Counted from the first letter of the stretch, positions 1 through 11,919 are shown. The stretch is 33,485 nt of DNA from Clostridiales bacterium (GCA_021203325.1 JAJQBL010000083.1:1-33485), one strand, 5' to 3'. Made by a program: numbers and translations. The notes: generated by a model not told the origin, from the sequence alone.

Positions 1-179
1 AGGGATGGTTCCATGCGTCAAATTACTGATAACATTTTTGATGATTGCTATAGGTATATCATGGAGACTATACCCTGAGGGCACGGCGCAGGATGTGGCC
101 GCCCGGACAGGTATCCGTCAACAACCAAATCGCAATACCGACGGATGAACATAGTTGTCCGCGGCTGGAGGACAATGGA

Positions 180-2827
<2,648 letters not shown>

Positions 2828-3874
2828 TCACTCGCTGACGCTGAACCGGTACTCCGTCACCTGATGATATGCCTCTCCGGGCCGGAGGACGGTGGAGGGA
2901 AATTCCGGGCGGTTGGGGGAGTCGGGGTAGTGCTGGGTCTCCAGACAGAAGCCGCCCCGCTGGGGGTAGACCGCGCCCCCCTTGCCGTGGCCCACCGGGT
3001 CGTCCTGGACGAAGTTGGCGGAGTAGAACTGGACGGCAGGCTGGGTGGTGTAAACGTCCATCAGGATGCCGGTGCGGGGACTCACCGCCGTGGCCACCGG
3101 CGTCTCCAGCGAGGGGAGATCCAGAATATAGTTGTGGTCATAGCCGCCGCCGAAGCGGAGCTGGGGATCGTCGGCCCCGATGTCCCGGCCGATGGGCTTG
3201 GGGACGGTGAAGTTGAAGGGGCCCTCCGGGGAGAGGCTGCGGATGACGCCGGTGGGGATGCTCTCGCTGTCCGCCTCGGTGATGCGGCTGGCGTTAAGCT
3301 GGAGGACGGTGTCCAGGGCGGCGCCGGAGGCGTGGCCGGACAGGTTGAAGTAGGAGTGGTTGGTCAGGTTGATCACCGTGGTTTGGTCGGCGGACGCCTG
3401 ATAGTCCAGCACCAGCCCGTCCTCCTCCGTCAGGGTGTAGGTCAGCTTCAGCGTCACCGCGCCGGGGTAGCCGTCCTCCCCGTCGGGGCTGGTGCGGCGC
3501 AGCACCAGAGAATCCCCCTCCACGGCGGCATCATACACCTCAAAGCAGAAGTTGCCGTGGAGGTGGTTCCGCCCCTCGTTGGGGGTGAGCTGCACTTCGC
3601 CCTCCTCCAGGGGGAAGCGGCTGCCCGCGATGCGGTTGGCGTACCGGCCCACGAAGGCGCCGTAGTAACAGCTGCCCCGCTCGTAGTCGGCTACGCTGTC
3701 GTAGCCCAGCACCACGTCGGTGAGGGTGCCGTCCCGGTCAGGGACGATGAGGGACTGCACGGTTCCGCCGTAGTCCAGCACCACGGCCCGGCAGCCGTGG
3801 CGGTTGGTCAGGGTGTAGGCGGTGACGGGGATGCCGGCGGCGGTGACGCCGAAGGGGGCGCTTGTGATGGACAT
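2828..3874 (-). CDS. galM: Aldose 1-epimerase (galactose mutarotase)
   Basis: ORF 2828..3889; start at MSITSAPFGV likely. NHLHGNFCFEVYDA, NLTNHSYFNLSGH, GGGYDHNYIL and FCLETQHYPDSPNRPEFPSTVLRPGE are mutarotase signatures. Confidence 0.93.
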   Translation of the reverse strand: MSITSAPFGVTAAGIPVTAYTLTNRHGCRAVVLDYGGTVQSLIVPDRDGTLTDVVLGYDSVADYERGSCYYGAFVGRYANRIAGSRFPLEEGEVQLTPNEGRNHLHGNFCFEVYDAAVEGDSLVLRRTSPDGEDGYPGAVTLKLTYTLTEEDGLVLDYQASADQTTVINLTNHSYFNLSGHASGAALDTVLQLNASRITEADSESIPTGVIRSLSPEGPFNFTVPKPIGRDIGADDPQLRFGGGYDHNYILDLPSLETPVATAVSPRTGILMDVYTTQPAVQFYSANFVQDDPVGHGKGGAVYPQRGGFCLETQHYPDSPNRPEFPSTVLRPGEAYHQVTEYRFSVSE

Positions 3875-3904
3875 AGACCATTCCTCCATTCAAATGGTAG
3901 AAAC

Positions 3905-3934
3905 TGCGGAGCCGGACGAGCAACCGGCTCCGCA
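3905..3934 (-). other. Intergenic hairpin between ROK regulator and galM (possible attenuator or weak terminator)
   Basis: TGCGGAGCCGG-acgagcaa-CCGGCTCCGCA, 11-bp stem; only GTTT follows on the minus strand. Confidence 0.5.
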
Positions 3935-3983
3935 GGGGGAAATGCCCGCGCCGCAGAGGGCGGCAGCGCAGGCAATATACGCT

Positions 3984-5108
3984 TTAGATGTTCTCGATAA
4001 AATCGTTGACGAAGTACAGCGCAGCGCCCACGCAGGTGGACCAGTTCAGGTAACGGCTCAGCTTCAGGTACTTGCCGTCGGTATCGAAGGGGCTGAGGCT
4101 GCGCAGACGGAGGCGGAGATCCTCCAGATAGGGGCTCATGAACTGGGCCAGCGCGCCGCCCAGCACCACATCGCAGTCCAGCACCATGCGGATGTTGTTG
4201 ATGCCGTAGGACAGATGATCCAGATAGTCGTTCCAGATCTTCTGATACTCCAGGTTGCCATGCTCCAGGGCGTCGAAGAACTCCTCACGGCTGATGCCCA
4301 GGTCGGTGGAGATGCGGGCGGTGGAGCAATAGGCCTCCAGGCAGCCGCGGCGGCCGCAGGTGCAGCGCTGCCCGCCGGGGACGATGCACATATGGCCGAA
4401 CTCGCCGGAGTGATGGTGGTGGCCCATGTAACGGGCGCCGTCCAGCAGCACGGCGCCGCCGACGCCCCGCTGAATGGACAGGTAGACCATGTTCTCATGC
4501 TCGGCATGGTTCCACCACTCGGCCATGCCGCCGGCGTTGGCGTCGTTCTCCACATGGCAGGGGTAGGGGATGTGGGAGGTCAGCTGGTCAAAGGTCAGGT
4601 TCTCCGCGGACAGGGTGCGGGACAGGCTGATGATGCCGGTGTCCTCATCGGGGATGCCGGGCAGGGCCACGCCCACGCCCAGCAGGGCGGTGCGGTCGAT
4701 CTGGTTCTTGTCGATAAAGGACTCCAGCAGGCTGGCCACCCCTTCAAAATAGGCGTCGGAGATCTCAAAGGCCCGCTCCACGTGCTCCTGATACAGTACC
4801 TTGGCCCGCAGGTCGATGCAGACCAGATGGATATGGTAGTTGGAGAGCATAATGCCGATGCTGCACTTGATGGAGGCGTTCAGGCCGATGGCCCGGGGCT
4901 TCCGGCCGCCGGTGGAGTCAAAGGTGCCCTGGGTCTCCAGCAGACCGGCGTCCTGCAGCTCCTTCAGGTTCTGGCCCACGGTGGGCAGGCTCAGGTTCAG
5001 GTTGTGGGCCACGTCCTGCTTGGTGACGGGGGTGGGGGAGGCATAGATATAGCGGAATACGCGGTTGCGGTTCTGCCGGCGCAGCTCAGCGGTGTTATAA
5101 GTGGTCAT
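3984..5108 (-). CDS. ROK family transcriptional regulator (HTH + sugar kinase-like domain)
   Basis: N-terminal HTH (PVTKQDVAHNLNLSLPTVGQNLKELQDAGLL); ROK zinc motif GQRCTCGRRGCLEAYCS. Confidence 0.92.
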   Translation of the reverse strand: MTTYNTAELRRQNRNRVFRYIYASPTPVTKQDVAHNLNLSLPTVGQNLKELQDAGLLETQGTFDSTGGRKPRAIGLNASIKCSIGIMLSNYHIHLVCIDLRAKVLYQEHVERAFEISDAYFEGVASLLESFIDKNQIDRTALLGVGVALPGIPDEDTGIISLSRTLSAENLTFDQLTSHIPYPCHVENDANAGGMAEWWNHAEHENMVYLSIQRGVGGAVLLDGARYMGHHHHSGEFGHMCIVPGGQRCTCGRRGCLEAYCSTARISTDLGISREEFFDALEHGNLEYQKIWNDYLDHLSYGINNIRMVLDCDVVLGGALAQFMSPYLEDLRLRLRSLSPFDTDGKYLKLSRYLNWSTCVGAALYFVNDFIENI

Positions 5109-5505
5109 GGGAATTCATCCTTTCAATCTCTAGTCGGGTTCCTTTTGGAAAAGAACATTCAGCTTTCCTTTAGTCTACCAAAAAAACAAAGGCGTTTACA
5201 ATGGCAAAACTGTATATTTTACAAAAGACTTGCACGAAGGGTTTTGTACACTCTGCCCATACCCTCCGCGTTCCGAAGGAACCCGGCGGCAAAATGAGGC
5301 ATTTTCTGCGGAAAAACGGCGTTGTCTGACCGTTTCTGCGGGCGCGGGAGGGAAAGTATTTTGCCCTCCAAACGAGTGCTGCCTGCCATGTGGTCAATAT
5401 AACACTTTTGAAATGAGATAGCTATTGATAAAAGGGAAAGATTTTCTTCCATAATCCGGATAAAAGTGGTAAAATTATCTAAATACCTGGAAAGGAGGAC
5501 CATTC

Positions 5506-7599
5506 ATGGCGATTCAGCTGACAGACCCGGTGCAGACCCTGCCCGGCATCGGCCCGACCCGGGCCAGGGGGCTGGAAAAGCTGGGCATCGCCACGGCGGG
5601 GGACCTGCTGTGGTACTTTCCCAAGCGCTACGAGGACAGGCGGGCCACCGTCTCCATCGCCGACGCCCCCGTGGAGACGGCGGTGTGCGTCCCCGCCATG
5701 GTGGCCCGGCGGCCCGTCACCAGCCCCATCCGCCAGGGGCTGACGGTGACAAAGGTGCGGGTGGTGGACGACCAGGGGCAGATGACCGTTACCTTTTTCA
5801 ACCAGACCTATGTGCAAACCGCCCTGACGCCGGGGGAGGAATACGTCTTCTTCGGAAAGGTGGAGAAGGACAGCGGCCGGGTGGCCATGACCAACCCCGT
5901 CTTTGAGCCAAAGGGCCGCCAGCGGTTCACCGGCCGCATCATGCCGGTGTATCCCCTGACGGCGGGCATCTCCAACAACCTGATTGCCGGGGCGGTGCAG
6001 CGGGTGCTGGCGGACTGCGGCAGAAGCGTCCCGGAGCGCCTGCCGGAGGAGCTGCGGCGGGAACACGGGCTGCTGTCCATCGGCCCGGCCCTCCAATACG
6101 TCCACTTCCCCAGAACTGAGGGGGAGCTGGAGGGGGCCCGGCGGCGGCTGGTATTTGAGGAGCTATACTACTTCTCCCTGGGCCTGGCCCTGATGAAGAC
6201 CCGACGGGGCATGGGCCAGGGGGCGGTTTGCACCGGCGGCAGGCTGGAGGATTATATCGCCACCCTGCCCTTCCCCCTGACCGGAGCCCAGCGCCGGGCC
6301 CTGGAGGAGGCCGCCGCCGACATGGCCTCCGGCCGGGCCATGAACCGGCTGGTGCAGGGGGACGTGGGCAGCGGCAAGACGGTGGTGGCGGCGGGCTGCC
6401 TGTACCTGGCGGCGAAAAGCGGGTGGCAGTCGGCCCTGATGGCCCCCACCGAGATTCTGGCCCGGCAGCACTACGCCACCTTACAGCCCCTGCTGGAGCA
6501 GAGCGGCCTCCGGGTGGGCCTGCTCACCGGCAGCATGAAGGCGAAGGAGAAGCGAGGCGTCTATGAGGAGCTGGAGCTGGGGATGCTGGATGTGGTCATC
6601 GGCACCCACGCCCTGCTGTCCGAAGGGGTGCGGTTCCGGCGGCTGGGCCTGGTGGTCACCGACGAGCAGCACCGTTTCGGCGTGGGCCAGCGGGCGGCTC
6701 TGGCCGGAAAGGGGGGAGAAGGGGACTTCCACCCCCATGTGCTGGTGCTGTCCGCCACCCCCATCCCCCGGACCCTGGCGCTGATTCTCTATGGGGATTT
6801 GGAGGTGTCCGTCATGGACGAGCTGCCCCCGGGGCGGCAGACCATCGACACCTTCCTCATCAGCGAGGACAAGCGCCAGCGGATGTACGGCTTCATCCGC
6901 CGTCAGAATGCGGAGGGGCACCAGACCTATATCGTCTGCCCCGCCGTGGGGGACGCCGACGCCCCCCTCCAGGAGACGGAGCTGACCCCCGCCCAGGAGC
7001 TGAAGGCGGTGGAGGCCTATGCGGAAACGCTGCAAAAAGAGGTGTTCCCCGACCTTCGTATCGGCCTGGTCCACGGCAAGCTCAGCGCCAAAGCGAAGGC
7101 CGCCGCCATGAACGCCTTCGCCGCCGGGGAGACGGACGTGCTGGTGGCCACCACGGTCATCGAGGTGGGGGTGGACGTGCCCAACGCCACCCTGATGGTG
7201 GTGGAGAACGCCGAACGCTTCGGCCTGTCCCAGCTCCACCAGCTCCGGGGCCGGGTGGGCCGGGGGACGGCCAAGAGCTACTGCGTTCTGGTGTCCTCCA
7301 ACCGCAGCCAGGAGACCCGGAAGCGGCTGAAAGCCCTCTGCTCCACCAACGACGGCTTCAAAATCGCGGAGCTGGATCTGGAGCTGCGGGGCCCCGGCGA
7401 CTTCTTCGGCAACCGGCAGCACGGCCTGCCCCAGCTCCGGGTGGCGGACCTGGCGGGGGATATGCGGGTACTGCGGGAGGCCCAGGAGGCGGCGGAGGCG
7501 CTGCTGGAACAGGACCCCGACTTGCAAACCCCGAAAAACCGTGCTATATTGGAGCGGGTGCAGGAGCTGTTCGCCCAGAATCAGGACACATTAAATTAA
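5506..7599 (+). CDS. recG: ATP-dependent DNA helicase RecG
   Basis: 697 aa; PGIGPTRARGLEKLGI wedge-domain start, QGDVGSGKTVVAA, VVTDEQHRFGVGQR, LSATPIPRTLAL, QLRGRVGRG, ELDLELRGPGDFFGNRQHGLPQLRVADL. Confidence 0.97.
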   Translation: MAIQLTDPVQTLPGIGPTRARGLEKLGIATAGDLLWYFPKRYEDRRATVSIADAPVETAVCVPAMVARRPVTSPIRQGLTVTKVRVVDDQGQMTVTFFNQTYVQTALTPGEEYVFFGKVEKDSGRVAMTNPVFEPKGRQRFTGRIMPVYPLTAGISNNLIAGAVQRVLADCGRSVPERLPEELRREHGLLSIGPALQYVHFPRTEGELEGARRRLVFEELYYFSLGLALMKTRRGMGQGAVCTGGRLEDYIATLPFPLTGAQRRALEEAAADMASGRAMNRLVQGDVGSGKTVVAAGCLYLAAKSGWQSALMAPTEILARQHYATLQPLLEQSGLRVGLLTGSMKAKEKRGVYEELELGMLDVVIGTHALLSEGVRFRRLGLVVTDEQHRFGVGQRAALAGKGGEGDFHPHVLVLSATPIPRTLALILYGDLEVSVMDELPPGRQTIDTFLISEDKRQRMYGFIRRQNAEGHQTYIVCPAVGDADAPLQETELTPAQELKAVEAYAETLQKEVFPDLRIGLVHGKLSAKAKAAAMNAFAAGETDVLVATTVIEVGVDVPNATLMVVENAERFGLSQLHQLRGRVGRGTAKSYCVLVSSNRSQETRKRLKALCSTNDGFKIAELDLELRGPGDFFGNRQHGLPQLRVADLAGDMRVLREAQEAAEALLEQDPDLQTPKNRAILERVQELFAQNQDTLN

Positions 7600-7635
7600 A
7601 CAGCGCTTCAGGAAACAGAAAGGACGGTACAATCC

Positions 7636-8043
7636 ATGAGTGAATTGTTAGAGAGAAGCAAGGCCCTGCGGGGCGACCCCAACGTACACTATAACTGCGC
7701 CCAGAGCGTGCTGATCCCCTTCGCGGAGCGCAGGGGGATGGACACCGCCACCGCCAATGCCCTCAGCGCCAATTTCGGTGCGGGGATGAAGATGGCCTCG
7801 GTATGCGGGGCGGTCACCGGCGGGCTGATAGCCCTGGGGCTGTACGGCGTGGACGACGGCCCCACCGTCAACCGGTTCTACAAAATGGTGAAGGACAACC
7901 ACAACGGCATGCTGCTGTGCCGGGAGCTGCTGGCCGCCTACAAGAAAAGCGGCGGCACAGACAAAAAGCCCCACTGTGACGGGATGGTGTATGAGTGCGT
8001 CCAGGCGGTGGAGGAGATTCTCACGGAGAAGGGGCTGCTGTAA
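7636..8043 (+). CDS. C_GCAxxG_C_C family (putative redox-active) protein
   Basis: NCAQSV ... FGAGMKMASVCGAVTGGLIALG ... CREL ... CDGMVYECV cysteine spacing. Confidence 0.87.
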   Translation: MSELLERSKALRGDPNVHYNCAQSVLIPFAERRGMDTATANALSANFGAGMKMASVCGAVTGGLIALGLYGVDDGPTVNRFYKMVKDNHNGMLLCRELLAAYKKSGGTDKKPHCDGMVYECVQAVEEILTEKGLL

Positions 8044-8046
8044 GGG

Positions 8047-8451
8047 GGAATGTTATCAACCTGAGATACAATCTATCCTGAGTTGAGGAGCATAGCATAG
8101 CCTTACAGTCAGATGTCCACGACCAAAGGATAACAAAATTGACGCCCGTTCCGCCGAAGGCAGGAACGTGGCGGCAATCCCCGCCAGCCGCCATCGGCGG
8201 CAGCTTTGGTGCGTGTAAAGTTACATCGTCTCTGGCGGGATAGACCACGTATGGGGTGGATAGCGCGAAGCCCCAGCGGAACAGGAGAGGGATTCTTAAG
8301 GGGGAGCGAGGCCCCGAGCTTCCCCTTAAGCCGCCCTCTTTCCCCCATTTCTCGGCGGAGCAAGAAATGGGGCCCCCGGAGGGAAAGAACGTATTTCCTT
8401 CATCAACCCTTGTCTAAGGAAAACATTCTCCTTAAATTTGCCGTTACCCTG
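8047..8451. repeat. Dispersed structured intergenic repeat, copy A (most conserved core about 8185-8440)
   Basis: Extended similarity to 31736-32101: CCATCGGCGGCAGCTTTGGTGC, AAGTTACATCGTCTCT, ATAGACCAC, GATTCTTAAG, TTTCCCCCATTTCT.GGCGGAGCAAGAAATGGGGCCCCCGGAGGGAAA, CCTTGTCTAAGGA. Confidence 0.88.
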
Positions 8452-8498
8452 AAAGCCGGTAGCCGCCGCGCAGCTGCGCGGCGGCTACCGGCTTTCAG
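8449..8498. repeat. Perfect 50-bp palindrome downstream of the P-type ATPase gene
   Basis: CTGAAAGCCGGTAGCCGCCGCGCAGCTGCGCGGCGGCTACCGGCTTTCAG equals its own reverse complement. Confidence 0.95.
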
Positions 8499-8501
8499 CC
8501 T

Positions 8502-10388
8502 TTACTTTTTCCGTCCGGCCTGCAGCGCCCGCATGGCGTTCAGCACGGCCAGCACCATGACCCCCACGTCGGCGAACACGGCCCACCACATATTGGCCAC
8601 GCCCACCGCGCCCAGCACCAGGCACAGGGCCTTCACCGCCAGGGCGAACACGATGTTCTCATGGACGATTGCCAGGGTCTTTCGGGCGATCTGCATGGCC
8701 AGGGCGATTTTGGCCGGGTCGTCGTCCATCAGGACGATGTCCGCCGCCTCGATGGCGGCATCGCTGCCCAGGGCGCCCATGGCGATGCCCACATCGGCCC
8801 GGGACAGCACCGGCGCGTCGTTGATGCCGTCCCCCACGAAGGCCAGCTTTTTGCCCTTGCCCTGCCGGGCCAGCAGGGCCTCCACCTGCTCCACCTTGTC
8901 GCCGGGGAGGAGCTGGGCGTAATATTGGTCGATGCCCAGTTCGCCCGCCACGGCCTGGGCCGTGGCCTGATTGTCGCCGGTGAGCATGACGGTCCGGGTG
9001 ACCCCGGCGGCCTTCAGCCCGGCGATGGCCTCTTTTGCGGTGGGCTTCACCACGTCGGAGATCAGGATGTATCCCAGGTATTGCCCGTCCTCCGCCACAT
9101 GGATGACGGTGCCCGGGGCGGCGGCGGGGATGTAGGCCACATGGAGGGCTTCCATCAGCCGGGGGTTGCCCACGGCCACGGTGCGGCCGTCCACCCGGGC
9201 GGTGACGCCGTGACCTCCCACCTCCTCCGCGTCGGTGACCCGGCCGGGGGCGAATTCCCTGCCCACGGCGGCCTTCAGGCTGCGGCTGATGGGGTGATTG
9301 GAGTAGGACTCCGCCAGGGCGGCCCGCTCCAGCAGGGTTTCACGGGAGACGCCCGCCTCCGGATGCACCTCCGCCACCTGGAACACGCCCTGGGTCAGGG
9401 TGCCGGTTTTGTCAAAGACCACGCAGTCCGTCTCCGCCAAAGCCTCCAGATAGTTGGAGCCTTTCACCAGGATGCCCTGGCTGGAGGCCCCGCCGATGCC
9501 GCCGAAGAAGGACAGGGGGATGGAAATCACCAACGCGCAGGGGCAGCTGATGACCAGGAAGGTCAGGGCACGATACACCCAGGTGCCCCAGTTGGCCTCC
9601 CCGCCGATGAGCAGCCCCACCACCGGGGGCAGAATTGCAAGAGCCAGGGCCCCGTAGCAGACGGCGGGGGTGTAGTACCGGGCGAAACGGGTGATGAAAT
9701 TCTCCATCCGGGCCTTTTTCATGGAGGAGTTTTCTACCAAGTCGAGAATTTTGGACACGGTGGAGGCCCCAAACTCTTTCGTGGTGCGGATACGGAGGAC
9801 GCCGGTCATGTTGATGCAGCCGGACAGGACGCTGTCCCCCGCCGTGGCCTCCCGTGGAAGGCTCTCGCCGGTGAGGGCGGCGGTGTCCAGAGTGGCGGAG
9901 CCTTCGATGGCGTCCCCGTCGATGGGGATACGCTCGCCGGGCTGCACCATGATGACGGAACCCACGGCCACATCGTCCGGGTCCACCTCCTCAAGGGAGC
10001 CGTCCTCCAGCTCCAGGTTGGCGCTGTCCGGGCGGATGTCCATCAGGTCGGAGATGCTCCGGCGGCTTTTGCCCACGGCGATGCCCTGGAACAGCTCCCC
10101 GATCTGGTAGAACAGCATAACGGCCACGCCCTCGCTGTACTCCCCCAGGGCCATGGCGCCAATGGTGGCCACCGCCATCAGGAAGCACTCGTCAAAGGGC
10201 TGGCGGTTGCGGATGCCCTTCCCCGCCTTTATCAGCACGTCATAGCCGATGGTCAGGTAGGGGATGAGGTAAAGCACCAGCGCCAGCCAGTTGGGGACGG
10301 GCAGCAGCCGGCAGAGCAGCGTCACCGCAAGCAGCAGCGCCAGCGCCAGAATGACCCGGAGGAGGGTCTTTTTTTGTTTTTTGGTCAT
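8502..10388 (-). CDS. Heavy-metal translocating P1B-type ATPase (Zn/Cd/Pb class likely)
   Basis: [55 protein letters not shown]; no N-terminal HMA domain. Confidence 0.95.
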   Translation of the reverse strand: MTKKQKKTLLRVILALALLLAVTLLCRLLPVPNWLALVLYLIPYLTIGYDVLIKAGKGIRNRQPFDECFLMAVATIGAMALGEYSEGVAVMLFYQIGELFQGIAVGKSRRSISDLMDIRPDSANLELEDGSLEEVDPDDVAVGSVIMVQPGERIPIDGDAIEGSATLDTAALTGESLPREATAGDSVLSGCINMTGVLRIRTTKEFGASTVSKILDLVENSSMKKARMENFITRFARYYTPAVCYGALALAILPPVVGLLIGGEANWGTWVYRALTFLVISCPCALVISIPLSFFGGIGGASSQGILVKGSNYLEALAETDCVVFDKTGTLTQGVFQVAEVHPEAGVSRETLLERAALAESYSNHPISRSLKAAVGREFAPGRVTDAEEVGGHGVTARVDGRTVAVGNPRLMEALHVAYIPAAAPGTVIHVAEDGQYLGYILISDVVKPTAKEAIAGLKAAGVTRTVMLTGDNQATAQAVAGELGIDQYYAQLLPGDKVEQVEALLARQGKGKKLAFVGDGINDAPVLSRADVGIAMGALGSDAAIEAADIVLMDDDPAKIALAMQIARKTLAIVHENIVFALAVKALCLVLGAVGVANMWWAVFADVGVMVLAVLNAMRALQAGRKK

Positions 10389-10407
10389 AGGGGGTCACGG
10401 TCCTTTC

Positions 10408-10440
10408 GGAGGATTTGGCCGCGCTGCGGCCAAATCCTCT
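10408..10440 (-). other. Intercistronic hairpin between HMA gene and ATPase gene
   Basis: GAGGATTTGGCCGC-gct-GCGGCCAAATCCTC, 14-bp perfect stem; no T tract, lies just upstream of the ATPase RBS. Confidence 0.8.
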
Positions 10441-10441
10441 C

Positions 10442-10660
10442 TCACAGATAGATTTCGCAGTCGTCCTCCACCCGCTTGCAGTTCTTCAGCACCGCCTGCA
10501 TGGTGGCGGACACGTCCGCCCCGTCGGCGAACTCCACCTTCATCTTCTGGGTCATGAAGCTGACGGTGGCGTCGGCAACACCGGTGGTCTTTTTGGCGGC
10601 GTCCTCCATTTTGGCGGCGCAGTTGGCGCAGTCTACTTCGATTTTATAGGTCTTTTTCAT
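10442..10660 (-). CDS. Stand-alone heavy-metal-associated (HMA) domain protein
   Basis: MKKTYKIEVDCANCAAKMEDAAKKTTGVADATVSFMTQKMKVEF; DCANCA motif as in CadA/ZntA N-termini; start preceded by aaggagct on the minus strand. Confidence 0.9.
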   Translation of the reverse strand: MKKTYKIEVDCANCAAKMEDAAKKTTGVADATVSFMTQKMKVEFADGADVSATMQAVLKNCKRVEDDCEIYL

Positions 10661-10696
10661 GGGAAACAGCTCCTTTATCAAATTTGAATGTTGAAC

Positions 10697-10754
10697 ATAT
10701 GAGCAGCCATTCATTTATTGTCTGTATCATAGCACTGCGCTGCGGGGCTGTCAA
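10697..10754 (-). promoter_or_regulatory. SigA-type promoter with candidate ArsR/SmtB-type operator upstream of HMA/ATPase operon
   Basis: Minus strand TTGACA (10754-10749), 17-bp spacer, TATGAT (10731-10726); imperfect dyad ATATGAGCAGCCATTCAT just downstream. Confidence 0.7.
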
Positions 10755-10893
10755 GGGGGAAATGAAAAAAATCACGGAAATCAAGTTTTCGGGCAAACAT
10801 ACCAGAGAACCCCTCCGGCTGGCCCTTCCCCCCTCAGTCAGCCTCACTGACAGCAATCCTTTCAGGGCAATGTTATTAACTTAAGGGAGCGCA

Positions 10894-11097
10894 CCCTCCA
10901 CCGGCTGCCGCCGGTCCCCCTCCCCTTTCAGGTGAGGAAAAAGGTTGTTGTAACCGCTATGTCATTGGCTCCCATGAAAGGGTAGGGAGCGCAGCGGAAA
11001 TGCCGCCTGACGGCGGAGCTGTCGGCGTAGCCGACTGAGGGGTGGAAGCGCCGGAAATGCCGCTTGACGGCGGAGGGCGGCGGCAGCCGGTGGAGGG
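10894..11097. repeat. About 204-bp intergenic cassette bounded by perfect 20-bp inverted repeats
   Basis: CCCTCCACCGGCTGCCGCCG (10894-10913) and CGGCGGCAGCCGGTGGAGGG (11078-11097); internal near-identical 24-mers CGGAAATGCCGCYTGACGGCGGAG at 10995 and 11052. Confidence 0.85.
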
Positions 11098-11160
11098 GTT
11101 TCTATGCAAAGCGAATTTCAAAATTGATTTCCGTGGCAAAAAATACCGCAAACGGACACA

Positions 11161-11194
11161 AAAAAAGCGGCTCCGCTTCCACAGGCGGAGCCGC
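11161..11194 (-). terminator. Rho-independent terminator of queT
   Basis: GCGGCTCCGC/GCGGAGCCGC stem; minus strand continues into TTTTTTTGTG. Confidence 0.85.
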
Positions 11195-11213
11195 ATACAA
11201 TTGATAAAGAGCG

Positions 11214-11753
11214 TTACGTCCGCTCCGGCGGGGACACCAGTTCCCGCCGTTCCTCCGGCATCCGCTCCCACAGGGGGGTGATGCGGGGGAGACAGCGCAG
11301 CAGCAGGGTGCCCAGGACGCAGCAGCAGATCAGCTCCCCCAATCCCACGGTGAAGCCGTTCCACAGCCAGGCGGCCCCGAAGCCCGGGCCGAAGCCGGTC
11401 TCAAACCAGGCGATCTCCGCCCCCACGATGACCATGTTGCACACCACCGGCGGCAGGGGGGCCAGGGCGCGGTGGTGGAGCCGGGACGTCCACAGGGCGG
11501 CCAGCAGGGTGGCCAGGGTGCCGAAGACCCAGTCCAGCACATAGGGGGAGCCAAGGAGATTGGCGATAAAGCAGCCCACCGCCAGCCCCGGAATGGCCTC
11601 CGGGAAGAAGAAGGGCAGCACAGTCAGGGCCTCGGCAAAACGCACCTGCACCGGGCCGTAGGACAGCATGGGCAGGCACAGGGTCAGCACGGCGTACAGC
11701 GCGGCGATGACGGCGGCGAAGCAAAGCTTTTGGGTCATGGTTCTTCTGTTCAT
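11214..11753 (-). CDS. queT: QueT-type queuosine precursor ECF transporter S component
   Basis: MNRRTMTQKLCFAAVIAALYAVLTLCLPMLSYGPVQVRFAEALTVLPFFFPEAIPGLAVGCFIANLLGSPYVLDWVFGTLATLLAALWTSRL. Confidence 0.9.
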   Translation of the reverse strand: MNRRTMTQKLCFAAVIAALYAVLTLCLPMLSYGPVQVRFAEALTVLPFFFPEAIPGLAVGCFIANLLGSPYVLDWVFGTLATLLAALWTSRLHHRALAPLPPVVCNMVIVGAEIAWFETGFGPGFGAAWLWNGFTVGLGELICCCVLGTLLLRCLPRITPLWERMPEERRELVSPPERT

Positions 11754-11769
11754 CAGGGAAATACCTCCA

Positions 11770-11875
11770 TTTTCGTATTTAGAGTACAGCACAGAGAAGA
11801 AGCTGCACAGCTGCGGAGTTTGTCCGCAGGTTGGACCGGGTGTGGAAACCAGTCAAGAGGCAGTGTACCATAAAA
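11770..11875 (-). ncRNA. Candidate preQ1 riboswitch (class III suspected) in queT leader; boundaries approximate
   Basis: Structured leader upstream of queT including CTGCGGA-CAAAC-TCCGCAG hairpin (11811-11829) and GGTTTCCACACCCGGTCCAACC; association with queT. Confidence 0.5.
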
Positions 11876-11919
11876 AACCGGTCGTGTACAGAAATTTTTC
11901 GAAAAAACCGAAAAAAACC

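Noticed and set aside
93-179. N-terminal extension of the VanW-like ORF from 93
   Set aside because: The start at 180 has a better RBS and begins just before the TM segment; the extension is not protein-like.
8206-8922. ORF across repeat copy A (238 aa, plus) and the KAAADGGW-type ORFs at 8109..8363 and 30369..31874
   Set aside because: Arise from the non-coding repeat and antisense of the ATPase/rmuC; coding frame is not conserved between the two repeat copies.
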